This document shows positions 43,581 to 54,360 of a stretch of 64,000 nt of DNA, piece by piece. Position 1 is the first letter of the stretch. Every line of letters begins with the position of its first letter. The notes under the pieces are model-generated. The model searched no databases. It was not told the origin of the DNA and worked only from the letters and a program-made list of their open reading frames with translations. Source of the stretch: Talpa occidentalis (lineage: Eukaryota > Chordata > Mammalia > Eulipotyphla > Talpidae); assembly GCF_014898055.3 (NCBI RefSeq), contig NW_023603184.1:116612615-116676614 (forward strand), read 5' to 3'. The translations under genes were made by a program, and so were the position numbers.

Positions 43581-45989
43581 GCAGGAGAAATGATGGGCTG
43601 AGTCTTTGTCTCCAGGTAGGACTCTTCGGGTAGATGGGAATAGGTTGGAAGTGAAAGGTCAGGAATGAAGGTTAACTCTGGTAGAAGGTTCAGGGAACAA
43701 GGAGAGCATGTGTAACCCACCCAGGCAGGGAGTCACAGAGTGTCCAACACATTCAATCAATTTAAAGATTCAGTTGTTCACATTTGACTTTATTAGCAAA
43801 CAATTGGAGTCAGCTCTCTGGGAGAGAAGCTAGAGTCTGGAGCAGGGTTCAAGGCAGCTGATGGTGGGATTGCCCCTGTTGTGTTCTCAGCTGCAGTTCA
43901 GAGTTTGTGATCTAACAGCTGCTTGGCAAATGTTTTTTAATGGCAACACAGAATGGCATGTCAGGTACTGGGAAGAGTGTGGCAAGCATGGAAAATGGCA
44001 GGAAGTGATGGGTTTGAGCCCTGTTGGTAAATTTGTGTCTTATAAAGATCCTCCATCGTCTTATTCTGTACTTAGTGATAGGGGGATTTGAACACATTTT
44101 ATTTGGGCAAGCGATTTTAAAAGCATTATAGAAAACAGAAGTGGAAAATCCCGGCATTAAGGAAAACCAGGTAGAATGTCACAGAGATAGCTCAAGTGAG
44201 GCATAAGAAAGTAAGGAAATAGGAAGTGGCAGGAGAGGTAGAGAAGGGGTTGGGAGCTTTCATGCCATGGCTGGGAAGGTGTGATGAGCCAGAGAGAGGT
44301 TTCCAGACTGAGAAGGCATTTGTCCTGTGGGGCAAGTGGTACAATCAGTTTGATCGAGTTTACAGTGCTATGGGACATGGGCTGAACTAGACTTGTTGAC
44401 CTGGGGCTCGGGAAAGGTAGGAGATTCTGGAATATGGGCAAGAGTGGAAATGATGGTGGGGAAGCGTCCCCTGAGAGGGTGACTGACAACAGGAGAGCCG
44501 TGAGACAGAACCTTGGAACTGGCCACACCGCGAGGGTGAAGGATGAGAAGCTCTGGAGAAGGGCAAGAGAGAGGCAGAGAGGGGATCACCCAGAGGAGGG
44601 GGCAGCTCCCAAAAGGCAGGGAGGGGAGCTTTCCAGAGAAAAGGAGGGGTGAGCAGGACCTAGGAGGGGACATAAAGAGTAAGGTTAGAAAAGCTTCAAG
44701 TTCATGCTGCATTTTTGATTCATTTTAACCTTTATGGAAGGTATTTGAGCAGAGAGTAGTGGCGGTGCCTTCATGATTGAACAGGTTAGAAGGAAGTGAA
44801 CTTGCCACCCACCTTCCTTGATTACAGGACTGACATATCCTCGTCAGCCATGAACTTGGATTGAAATTGCAAGGTCCATGAATCAGAAAAAGCCTTCTGC
44901 ATAGCACCTTCCTCTGCACTCTTGCTGGTTTTCTTAGCCAGTGCCCCATTTTATAGCAAATTCCCCCCAAAGAATAGCCTACTGTTAGCCTAGAATGGAA
45001 AACCTAGGCCAAGCTACTCCTGACATGACCCCTGTCAGAGTATCAGGTTCCCAACATAATATAAAGAGGAAGCAAATGCTGAGGCTGCTCTATGTGTAAT
45101 TTATAGTTCACTGTCTTTCTGGCTGCACATACGGCACCACAAGCCAGATATGTTCACACTAGAATATCCCAGAGGCATTTTCTTTTATTGGTTGGAACAG
45201 CAAGAAATAAAGACTAAGATAAATTTAATATTTAACTCTAAATCTTTAGTTTCCCTCATTAGGCTGACTTGCCTGCAGCCATATTGCTGTAAATTAAACA
45301 GCCTAAGCTGGTGTGTTGCCAAAACGCACAGCCGGAGAAATGTTAACAGTTCTCTCCTTGTTCTCACGCCTGATCAAGTTAAAAACAAAAATGTAATCTG
45401 TTTGCCATCCAGAGAGGTCATTAGAAAGGATGGTTAAAAAAATACACTGTCCACTTATTTTGGAAACCGGAAACAAACCTGCCTGCTGCTTCAGCACAAA
45501 GCTGGTCGTTATAAGCAGCAGCTGATGGAGCTTCTTCAGGAGGGGCCTCTTCATGGAACCTCAAAGATGGTTCCAAGTTGTCATTGCCCAGAGGAATGAA
45601 GAAAATGCCCCTGCCCAGGGGAAGTGATAGCTTTACAATAGCACCTTCTCGTGGAATGAAAAGCCCAGGCTGATCTCCCCCTTAGGGGACTCACTTGCCA
45701 GTCCAGGAGGACCTCTTCTTCAGGGCCAGCCCGATCCGGCTTTAGGCAAAAACGGGGTTTGGTCTTGTCTTCAGGTTGAACTCATTTGATCTGTCAAGGA
45801 TGGACAGGGAGTTGTCATACTGTCCTCCATACTAGAGATGGAAGATTTAGTGAGCAGTATAAACCCTTTATTACCAAAGAATAGAGGACAGCACGATCCT
45901 TTACTTCACCTTCCTACATCTATCAGGATAACGGTGCAGAGACAAACACATTCCTTGATCTGTCAGCCTCACCTGTCTGACTGGGATTA
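43581..45989. other. Unannotated DNA, purine-rich at 44430-44680, possible CNE at 45060-45440
   Basis: The part 44430-44680 is strongly purine-rich on the plus strand and opens paired frames on both strands without domains. The part 45060-45440 is repeat-free, with TGCCTGCAGCCATATTGCTG, CAAAACGCACAGCCGGAGAA and CGCCTGATCAAGTTAAAAAC, and may be conserved noncoding sequence. No exon is supported. Confidence 0.4.
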
Positions 45990-46350
45990 GTAGTAAGCAC
46001 TTGTGAAAAGCAGGTTTTCACAGCCTCAGCTGCAGGTTTGAAATCACCTAGGGAGCTCTTTAAGTGGGGGAGGGAAGGGGGGGTCTGTGTGTGTTGAGGG
46101 GGGCAGCCATACCCAAGAGCAATGGTATCATTATCTGGGGGTGTGGCGCATGCTTCAGTATTTTTGTATGTTTCCTAAATGGTTCCAATAAGCAGTCAAG
46201 TTTGAGAATCACTGTGATAATTCTCAGTCATGGCTGTACATGAGATTCACCCGAGAACTGGCCCAGACCAAGCTAATGGGAATCAGAATTCTTTCAGAAG
46301 TTCCCCAGGTTACTCTAACATGTTCCCAGTCAGGGTTGGGAACTACCTTT
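45990..46350. mobile_element. hAT-type MITE(s), MER group, two adjacent copies
   Basis: First part: TGAAATCACCTAGGGAGCTC, then GTGGCGCATGCTTCAGTATT and AGTTTGAGAATCACTGTG. Second part from about 46221: CTGTACATGAGATTCACCCG and AAGTTCCCCAGGTTACTCTA. Both use the words of MER-type hAT elements ('gaatcacctggggagcttttaaaa', 'ttgagaaccactg'). The exact boundaries are unclear. Confidence 0.55.
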
Positions 46351-46609
46351 TGACAGTGGTTCCAGAGCATTAGGGTCACCCCTGTTCTTCACTGAGCATG
46401 GCATTCCTCTCTCCTCCCCCCAACTCTCCAGACCTATGGGGCAGGTGTGGGATGTCACCTAGTTTACAGAACTCTAAAGGGGTTCATACCCTCAGTACAG
46501 TTTGAGGCCCACTGCCTCTAACCTCCTCTACCCTGTTTGGAGATCCTTCAACTTCCATAAAGAAAGATATATTCTTTTTGCCCAAGGAGGATGGAGTTTT
46601 AATTGTTAT
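46351..46609. other. Unannotated DNA
   Basis: Nothing defended here. GTTTGAGGCCCACTGCCT near 46500 may be another hAT end. Confidence 0.35.
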
Positions 46610-46890
46610 TAAAGTGCCAATACCATGACATATTCTCAAGATAACATTAGGAGGAAAGACAAGATGCAGAATCCTTTATATAGATTTTACCTTTAAAAAA
46701 AAAATTTTTGCATACTGATGTTTGTGCCAAAAATCTCTTGGAGGATGCAGGAGATGCCTCTGAGGAGTGGAACTAGTGATTGGTGTGGGGTGGGGGGCAA
46801 GGGAGACTGGGAGAAGTTTCAGTAATTTGTACCATATACATATCATTATTCTATTAAAAAAAAGAGTAAAATTGCAAAAAATCACAGGGA
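46610..46890 (+). mobile_element. Ancient LINE-1 3-prime UTR (sense)
   Basis: AAGATGCAGAATCCTTTATA, TAGATTTTACCTTTAAAAAA, GTGGAACTAGTGATTGGTGT and GGGGTGGGGGGCAAGGGAGA fit the 'aagcaggatacaaaattgtatatacagtatga ... agtggttatctctgggtggtggg' part of old L1. It ends in an A-rich tail. Confidence 0.6.
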
Positions 46891-47535
46891 GAGAAGTCAC
46901 ATTAAACCTCAGTCATGTACTCTAAGTGAATTATTTTTATCAGAATAAATATTGATCTGAGGAAGTTAATAGGGTATATGTCCTGAGGACAAGAGAAATT
47001 CAAGATGGTGTGGGGAAAGAGTAAGAATTCCAAATCCAACCTTTGCCTACTTGACACTTGCTCATGGTCAGGCTTGACCTTGATTTCTAATCCGAAATAT
47101 GGAAATAACCCAGGACATAAACCCCTTTTCAGACACGGTTGCTTAGAAATTAAGCAGGGGCTTGCCTTCACCAAGCTCTCTAACAGTGTGTGTGGAGGCG
47201 GGGGGAGGGGGGACTCACCTTTCAGACCTAACTAAGCACAGATTCTTTGAAATACCACCGCAAATCCCCCTTGTAAGCACCAGATGGCAGCAGCAATCCA
47301 GTTTCTGCTCTAGCCCAACCGATATTAAATTACAATGGTTCCTACATTGTTTAATTAGTGTACTGATCACAGAATTGTGGAAATTTAGACATGAAAGAAC
47401 ATTTCCTAAAAGTTCTACCGATGACTAAAGATGCTTATGTGGAGGAAAAAGAAGAACAAATATATTAAGAACACTTTGTATTCAATGCAATAAATTCAAT
47501 CTATGAAGGGAAGGAGGAGAAATTGTAACATTTTC
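46891..47535. other. Unannotated DNA
   Basis: No transposon recognised. It contains the CTCF-like motif at 47275 and a G-rich word at 47197-47212. Confidence 0.4.
47275..47293 (+). promoter_or_regulatory. CTCF-like motif (plus orientation)
   Basis: AAGCACCAGATGGCAGCAG contains CACCAGATGGCAGC, a very common CTCF core variant (CCASNAGATGGCAS). Outside recognised repeats. Confidence 0.55.
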
Positions 47536-47725
47536 AGACACCTACTCTATACCCAGCACTTTGTTACGTGATTTCATTTAATCATGAATACAGTCTTCTG
47601 AGATGAATACCAATGCCTCTATTTCACATATGGGACAGCTAAAGTTGGGATAGATTAAATAACTTGCCTGAATTTTCAGAGAAGCCAGTGGTCGTGTAAA
47701 TCCATGATCTTTCCATTATGTGAGA
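47536..47725 (-). mobile_element. MIR SINE (antisense)
   Basis: CACCTACTCTATACCCAGCA, CGTGATTTCATTTAATCATG, CAATGCCTCTATTTCACATA, TTAAATAACTTGCCTGAATT and AGAAGCCAGTGGTCGTGTAA follow antisense MIR in the expected order. Confidence 0.75.
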
Positions 47726-48600
47726 GTCTTTAGCGATTGGGGGTATCAGACACTGGCCAAAATGGACTCTGGGGATGCTTGGAGTTGGGCCACAGTTTGG
47801 GGGGCAGTGGTGTGTGGAGAGCTATATGTCAAATAATGGCAGAATTTCAAAGGTGAAATTGGTGCATCTTTTATTTCATGGTCTTGTCCTTGTGCTTGTC
47901 ACCAGATGTAAGAGGTCACAGTCTTTCTAGATCTGAACTGGCTGGACAATTGGGAGGAGCTTGTTGGAATCAGAGGAGTCCTGGCCTAGATAGAGAAGTG
48001 TGTTCTGAAGAAGAGATAAATGGCCCTTTTCACCAACCCCCCCAGAGTAAAATGAGACTGAATTAAATGGTAATTTTATGTTATGTCAAGGGTCTGCAGG
48101 AATATTTATTGTTGGGGGCTTCATACATATCTGTTGATTTTGTAACTACATAATACACTTAAATCTTTACTTCATAAGCGTATCCCTTCACTCTCATTGG
48201 GTAAGAAGAAGAAATTATCTCATCAGATTCTTCTGTACCTGTTCTCCCCACACATTTTTCAACTGTGGCTAGTTACTCTCTTTGTTTACGTTGTTAAGGT
48301 TAGTAACTTACATTCTGCCCTACAACCACACATAAGAGCAGCTGTGATGAAATTTCATGAAGAGTAGTTCCCGCAGAATTGAGCAGTGTAATTGGTCGGT
48401 AGGGAAAAACGTGTCATGCCCTGAATGACTTCACCTCCTCCTAAGGGGATTCTCCAGTCATCAAGGTCACGTGCATTCTCTTCTTTAACAAGCTCAAAAT
48501 CACACCATGGTTGATTGGTTTGCATTTGGACCACAACTTTTTTTTGTAAATATTTTGTTTTGTTAAAGGTTCTATTTGCTCTCTCTTATACTAATTATTA
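47726..48600. other. Unannotated DNA
   Basis: No repeat recognised. The part 48320-48480 keeps CpGs (TTCCCGCAGAATTGAGCAGT, TTGGTCGGTAGGGAAAAACG) and could be conserved noncoding DNA. Confidence 0.4.
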
Positions 48601-48663
48601 GAAGAAAATATGCCTTGTTTGCCGTACCCAAGGATGTAGTTCCTGATGTCCTCCCTATTGAAT

Positions 48664-48685
48664 GGCGCAATGGGGACATTGCGCC
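48664..48685. repeat. Perfect 9-bp inverted repeat (hairpin)
   Basis: GGCGCAATG (48664-48672), a four-base GGGA loop and CATTGCGCC (48677-48685). The arms are exact reverse complements and contain two CpGs each in an otherwise AT-rich region. Confidence 0.9.
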
Positions 48686-48720
48686 CCACATCTGTTATCG
48701 CACGCCCCACATCTGTCATC
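48681..48720. repeat. 21-bp spaced direct duplication
   Basis: CGCCCCACATCTGTTATC at 48682-48699 is repeated as CGCCCCACATCTGTCATC at 48703-48720, with one mismatch and a three-base spacer. It overlaps the right arm of the hairpin at 48664. Confidence 0.9.
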
Positions 48721-49686
48721 ATGTGCTTTGTCTGTATTGTGCTGCTTGGTTGGATTCCAGTTTGTTAAATCTTAGGTTTCCTCCTTAATTGTATGCTTTT
48801 GTGTTTGCCTGAAATAGATCCTTAACAATTTTTTCAAAAATAGTGTATGGAGACTATATTTTCTTTTGACCCCTCCCTTGATTGAATTCCATCAGGAAAA
48901 TGTTCTTCTATTTTTCCCTCTTAACAGTTTTCAGTCCTTCCTTATTTTTACCTAGTAATAAGTCACTGGAATTAGTGCTCCTTGTGTCTTATAGAATCTC
49001 TATTGAAATTGTTTCAGTTCTATCTTAATATTATCTTAACAAAAGAGGCTATATGAGTAAATTATGGTCTCAAGTGAGTCTTTTGGGCTGCCTCCAGCAA
49101 AAAGAAACCCTCTCTCATTTCCTTTACACCTTTGTAGCAAAAACTCGACATTTTTTCCTCATACATTCTATTTTGCTACTGTGAAAATTTCTGGAGGGTT
49201 TAAAAAGCAGTATTTCTGTCATCATTTTTTGAGTTCCATTTTCACAACTCACTTAGAAGGCAAAATATTTTATGAGAAACTATGTGGGATCCAGAACAAG
49301 TGAAACACTGCTTGTCAGGAAAGATTTAGAAAATAAAGGCTTCCAGGAGATTTAATACTAGAAAGTCCATCTGCATAAAGAAAGGCCCCTAAACCTACTG
49401 AGAAAATGACCATGGGGTCAGTAAACTCCTTTTTCTCTCTACAAAAGAGAAAAAAATGGCTGAAATTTTTTATTTATGCCCCAATCCATTGCTGTTTATA
49501 GCATAGCTATCTGTAATTCTCTTGCCAATGGAAGTAAAGTTGCTTTTAAATGGTTACAGTCAAATGTTCAGACCAAAATATTTGCTCTGTTTTCTTCCCT
49601 AATGATATCAGTAGTACCTAAGTGTATATATAATTATTTCTTAGGGCTGATAGGTGAAAATATCCCACCTTCTTTGTCCCTTACAC
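48721..49686. other. Unannotated AT-rich DNA
   Basis: May be decayed LINE sequence by texture (T-rich, GGTTGGATTCCAGTTTGTTA), but I cannot name a family. No coding domain in the local frames. Confidence 0.35.
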
Positions 49687-49960
49687 TGCAGAGAGGTAGT
49701 AAAGCACAGTGGGTAGAACAGGCTCCTCGGGCCTGATTGCTGGTGTTCGGATCCTGTCTTGGCTCCTTACTAGCCAAGTTACATTGGGGGAATGTTGCTT
49801 AAACTTCTTGCAATCTAGGCATCCCCTCCACACCAGATTTCCTCTTTACTAAATGACAGTCCTAATCCTGTGAATCCTAATCTTAAGATACAGGGTTATT
49901 GTAACTGTTAAATAAGGTAACCTCTGAGAGAGTTAGATACTACAGGTCCCTGCCAGGCCT
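49687..49960 (+). mobile_element. MIR SINE (sense)
   Basis: GAGAGGTAGTAAAGCACAGT, GGATCCTGTCTTGGCTCCTT, ACTAGCCAAGTTACATTGGG, TTCCTCTTTACTAAATGACA and GTTATTGTAACTGTTAAATA match MIR ('cagcatagtgg ... aatcccggctctgccacttactagctgtgtgac ... tttcctcatctgtaaaatg ... gttgttgtgaggattaaat'). Confidence 0.75.
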
Positions 49961-51059
49961 GCCAGGCCTGCTAACCTCATTATCATACAGTTATGAATCA
50001 GACTGACATATATAACGCACAGGCAGCCCCATGACATATCAGTGTCCAAAGAAAATGTGCTCATGTAAGTTTGATAGAGAAGCTGAAGAGATGGGGTCCT
50101 CTTTCAAAACTTTGTGGGGTCAAAAGAATAGATCTGAAATTAAAACAAAAGCTATTGACCTAGTCTAAGAGATACATGGGAAAAGGGTGTTGGTGAAAAT
50201 GTGCATCCCTCTATGTGTGTGGTGGGGAGGAAGGGCTAGCATTAGAGAAGAAATGGGGAATGCTTTATGTGGCATTCAGAGGAACAAAGAAAAATAGCAA
50301 TTGGCATCCTAGAAAAGGGAATCTGACCTTACACTTGCAGATCAAATAGCCTACCGATACACTAAACGTATCAATCTAGCAAATAATTGAAATAGAATAT
50401 TTAAAATTGCACAACAGGAAGATTGAGGAAAATTTCTTGGTTTCCAAATATTGAGTTAGGATTAAAGATGTTGAAATGAGTGGATTGTTGACAGAAGGGG
50501 CATGTCCAAGACATCACCTGAAGGAGAGGATGACATCCTTTACCTTGGTTTCCTAGACTGTGAATCCAAGCATTATGCTAAATAAGGCAAATGTGTCCAT
50601 CCAATGTAAATGTCACAGGTCTGGGGATTGTAGGATACCTTCTCTACTATTTGATGTCAGTCAAATATACCCAGATGGACAGTCAAGGTAGACACCAAGG
50701 AGGATTAATTGGTAAGAAAAAAAAATCTTTGTTCTTCTGGTTCTGTGTTTTTAAGATTAGATGGAGGAGGATGCAGAAAGTTGAAACAGATCAAAGCTGG
50801 CGTTTGAAAAATGGGGGGAAATACATGAAAGCCATGAGGATGGTCAAATTTTACCATGAGCAGTTAAGACAGATTTTGAAAGTGCCCAAGGGATCTCCAG
50901 ATGTCTTCGTGATAACACTAGGAAGGAAGATAACAGATTTCAGGAGGAAAGCCCCTATTACTCTATTTCCATCTGAACTGACAGATTAAAGTTCTTAATT
51001 CATGCCCCCCAAGTTCTCCTAAGAACCTAATCTTAAAATGTGATATTACTTTGTGTTTG
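49961..51059. other. Unannotated DNA with a 132-codon open frame
   Basis: The plus frame at 50591-50989 is among the longest outside SINEs. Its product would be basic in the middle (a KIRWRRMQK-like stretch) with no domain I recognise, no clear Kozak context and no poly(A) signal. I treat it as non-coding. Confidence 0.4.
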
Positions 51060-51444
51060 GACAATGAATATCTTTTTTTAAAGATTGTTTTCATTTAGAT
51101 AATGTGGTTTACACTGTTGATTATATTTTGGAAATACAGGATTTCCCCCACTTGTGATGTTCCCATAGTGCTCCCGCCACTAAGCACCCATAGTCCACCA
51201 TGGTGTCCATTGTCCTCACTCCTCCCCCTCTGGATTCCTCAGGTCTGTAGTCAGCTTTCAAGTGTTAGTTTTTGAGTTTGACTTTATCTGATCCTTTGTT
51301 TGGTTTCTCTATGTACCACATACAAATGACATCATCCAGTGTTTGTCTTTCTCCCTCTGGCTTATTTCTCAGCATACCCCTTCCAGCTCCATCTAGCTTG
51401 CCACAAATGGCATGAGTTTATCTTTTTTAAACAATGATTATCTT
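51060..51444 (-). mobile_element. LINE-1 3-prime end, 5-prime truncated (antisense), with TSD
   Basis: The insert at about 51075-51430 contains GTGTTTGTCTTTCTCCCTCT, GGCTTATTTCTCAGCATACC, CTTCCAGCTCCATCTAGCTT and GCCACAAATGGCATGAGTTT, which are antisense L1 words next to the ORF2 end. The flanks ACAATGAATATCTT (51061-51074) and ACAATGATTATCTT (51431-51444) form a 14-bp TSD with one mismatch. It is older than the L1 at 9648 but still clear. Confidence 0.85.
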
Positions 51445-52313
51445 AAATTCACTTGACCATGAGTTGTTTTTTTAAATATCATTAGCATGACTAACTTATT
51501 ACTCAGAGATTGCCTACTCATAGTAGGCAGATTTGGGGTAATTCTCTTGAAAAAAAATATTTAAAAAGAGTTCTCATACCATTTGAGTTCTATTTCTTGA
51601 GCTGAAATGAGCAGGGCTCAGCTGTGCTTCAGCAGAGAATCATCAAAGTTAGAGATAATGGTTTATCTCAAATGAGGTCCCAGCTACAATGGCTGGCCTT
51701 GAACACGGAACCACACAAGCAAGAGGTTCTGTGTCTGAGAAGGCCATAATGACCAGCCCTGCTTTAAATCCTGGTGTAACAATGGAAGGAAAGTTAGAAG
51801 CAAAATTACTTTTCTTGATGATAAGTATGTCTTATTAGGAATTAGGAAATTGGGAATGATCTCAAGTTCTTCTGATAAAACTTGGTCTAAGAACAGGCTA
51901 CACCATGCCAATGGGCATTATTTGTTCCTTGAAGAATGGCAACCTCATGTTTATTCACAATTTAACCAACCAGAAAGCTAAGCCAACCCTCCCCCCCTCC
52001 CCAGTTCTATCTTTAAGAGAAAGAGATAAGTGAGGTTGTGTGCTGTTGGGGGTATAGCACAGCACAGTAGGATTGCCTTGGCTTAAGCCCATTCATAAGA
52101 TGTGTCACTGTTATGCAATGTTTCTGGTGGTGCCCCCAAAGCGCCGCAGGAGCCAAGGGCACTTGTGTGCCATTGGGGATTATATTACACAGTGTCATCT
52201 TCCTAGCTGCAGCGCACTGCTTCCTGACCTTAACCATCTCCAAGCAATCTGGACAAATATAAAATCAAGGACAAAATTAGGGAGCCACGTCCCCAAAATT
52301 TAAAATGATCTTT
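51445..52313. other. Unannotated DNA
   Basis: The part 52040-52220 is repeat-free and retains CpGs (AAAGCGCCGCAGGAGCCAAG), perhaps conserved noncoding sequence. The plus and minus frames there have no known domain. Confidence 0.4.
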
Positions 52314-52326
52314 AAATATGTAAATG

Positions 52327-52595
52327 GGGGCCTTCCTGGTGGTGCAAGGAGTTAAGACGCAGCACTATGAAGCCATCTGCAGCCACTGCAGCATGAGTTT
52401 GATCCCTGGCCAGGGAGCTGACCCACATGGTGCAGCAGACCTCTCCTGTCTCTCCTGCTGCTCCCCTCAGCAGTGTATTTCAGTCAATTCGCCTGTTCTG
52501 TTCCCCACTTTGTCTCTGGTGAATCCTCTCACCTCCTGCACCTCTGGCCTGTACCCCAGTTCTTGTATGCATAAATAAATAAATACATCTTTAAA
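52327..52595 (+). mobile_element. tRNA-derived SINE, subfamily A (near-consensus)
   Basis: Plus-strand copy from GGGCCTTCCTGGTGGTGCAA through GTTTGATCCCTGG (B-box region) and CTGTCTCTGGTGAATCCTCT to GTACCCCAGTTCTTGTATGC and ATAAATAAATAAATACATCT. Perfect 13-bp TSD AAATATGTAAATG at 52314-52326 and 52596-52608. The 84-codon frame at 52324-52578 is SINE-derived. Confidence 0.95.
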
Positions 52596-52608
52596 AAATA
52601 TGTAAATG

Positions 52609-53539
52609 TTTTCTTTGCTAAAACATGAATTTGTCTCCTTCCACTGTCACTGTATAACTTATCTTAAAAAATGGATGGATAGATGCATGGATGGATAGAT
52701 AGGCAGAGAAGGCTACAGATTGATCTGGCTGGGCATAGTGATAAGACATAACACAAGAAACCACTGAGGTCCTTACTTCTTAAAGTTGACACTACTTTGT
52801 ATTTCTAAAATTCTCATGAAAATAGCTCATTATCTAACAGCTGCTTGTGTTGGTAGAGGCAAGCCTAGATGCACACAGTAACTGTGGAGCCAATGGGATA
52901 ATTTGAGGGATGTGGGAATTGAGTGAGATTTCAAGCATGTTGCCTATCACGGCCACACAGAAGGCATTCAACAAGTATTCATTTCCTCAAGTCCAGTATT
53001 AGAATCAATCTTCAGATTCTTTTTTTAGTCCTAGTTAAATATATCCAGCTCATTTTTTTCACACACATCTAGATTCTTTCACCAAATAGACACCCACTGT
53101 GTGCCAAGCCGTGTGTTGGGCACAGGACTGTGGTGTGAATATACATCCCCAAATCCACCCAGAGAGGAGGCTAGGGAGAGACAGTGCCAGAGACATAGCA
53201 GGATTGTTTTCCTGTTGGGAAAGATCAAGTCAGAATCCTGGGTGAAACAGAGTGAGAGAGTCAAAAAAGGCACTAGAGAGAGAAAAGAGATTTTGGGGGG
53301 TCCCCTAATCTTGTCAATGTGGTACAGAGCCAGCCTCAATACCAAGCAGCCTGACACCAAGGTGAGAAGGACATTCCTTCTTCAGCTTCGGCGCCATTCC
53401 CAGCGTAGTGATGCCTTAGAAACTGCTGTTCTATAACAAAGAAACACACATGCTCGCACACACACACGCAGAACACCCCCCCCCACAACAACCATAAAGA
53501 AATAAAAGCCTCGAAGCAAAAGAAAAGCAAAATGTCGTG
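52609..53539. other. Unannotated DNA with simple repeat and MIR/L2 traces
   Basis: (GGAT)n-like repeat at 52668-52702. GAAGGCATTCAACAAGTATT (52961) and GACACCCACTGTGTGCCAAG (53089) are MIR/L2 end words. CA-rich and nine-C tracts lie at 53450-53485. Confidence 0.45.
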
Positions 53540-54360
53540 ATTTGTGCTCATTTTTCTACAAAACCGATTTGTTCTGTGGTAGAAGATAAAGTCTGCATTT
53601 GATTTCTACAAGATATGCAGTAATGGGTTATGTACTCCAGGGAAAAACTATTCTTAAGGGAGCAAGGACGTGATGGATTCACTTCCTCGGTGAGGTTTAT
53701 AATATGTGGCAGTTTTAGTGCGAGCAGGTATTTGGTCTATAAACTGGGAGAGCACGGCATTAGTGGTAGTTCGTTGCTAAATGAAGAAGAATGCAGCTCT
53801 CCCTCTTACTCTGGTTATTAGTCCTTCTGGGGATAAACAGGAAGATGAAGTGTTTTCCTGCTGTTGTGTTTTCCTGTCACGGTAATGTGCGCACGCCCCG
53901 TCGCCGGCACCCGTCTGCAGCCCCGCAGACCTGCTCTTTCGTTATTAGGGGCTGTTCGTTGCGAGGCCCGGGTCTCATTCTGTGCGGAATGGAGTCAGGG
54001 TTATTTAAGCTCCTTGTTCAAATGCTCCCTCTGCATTAGATGCTCTACGATTAGGCCGCTTTGCAATTAGACACCGGATCTCTTAGTCTGTGAACATCCA
54101 GCTTGTTGGTCCCCAGAGACCATTTCATGTGCTGCCTCCTCAAAGTCTGCTTTCTGCTTGTTGCAGTTTAAAAGGAAGCTAAAAAAGAGGCAGATCTGGC
54201 AGCCAGCTGGCTTCGTGGAGGCCCCCTGGTACTGGTGCACCCCAAGACCCGGCTCTGGTCCTCAAGTGGCTGTGAAACTTGTCAACTTCAAACCTGATTT
54301 TTTTCCACGGGCTTTGTTCAAGTTAACTAATTGCATAGCAGGCTGACTAATAAACTAAAG
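53540..54360. promoter_or_regulatory. Candidate conserved regulatory block with a CpG cluster
   Basis: Repeat-free for about 820 bp. A CpG cluster at 53878-53992 holds about a dozen CpGs in 115 bp (for example GTGCGCACGCCCCGTCGCCG), although the surroundings are AT-rich. The flanks carry TTATTAGTCC-, CTAATTGCAT- and TGACTAATAAA-like homeodomain words. An acceptor-like TTTCTGCTTGTTGCAG ends at 54166, followed by an open frame to 54346 with no recognised domain. The best reading is an orphan CpG-bearing enhancer or a noncoding-transcript promoter. Conservation is inferred only. Confidence 0.45.
54213..54234 (-). promoter_or_regulatory. Weak CTCF-like motif (minus orientation)
   Basis: Reverse complement contains CCAGTACCAGGGGGCCTCCA. 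The ACCAGGGGGC core fits CTCF, while the last positions are weaker. It lies at the right side of the CpG-bearing block. Confidence 0.35.

Noticed and set aside
44430..44680. Overlapping frames of 60-123 codons on both strands
   Set aside because: The region is purine-rich, which lowers stop-codon frequency. No domain is visible in any frame.
50591..50989. 132-codon plus-strand open frame
   Set aside because: No known domain, no convincing start context, splice sites or poly(A) signal. I kept it only as a note in the feature list.
54158..54346. Possible exon after the TTGCAG acceptor at 54161-54166
   Set aside because: The pyrimidine-rich tract and AG are acceptable, but there is no good donor and the peptide resembles nothing I know. 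The region fits regulatory DNA better.
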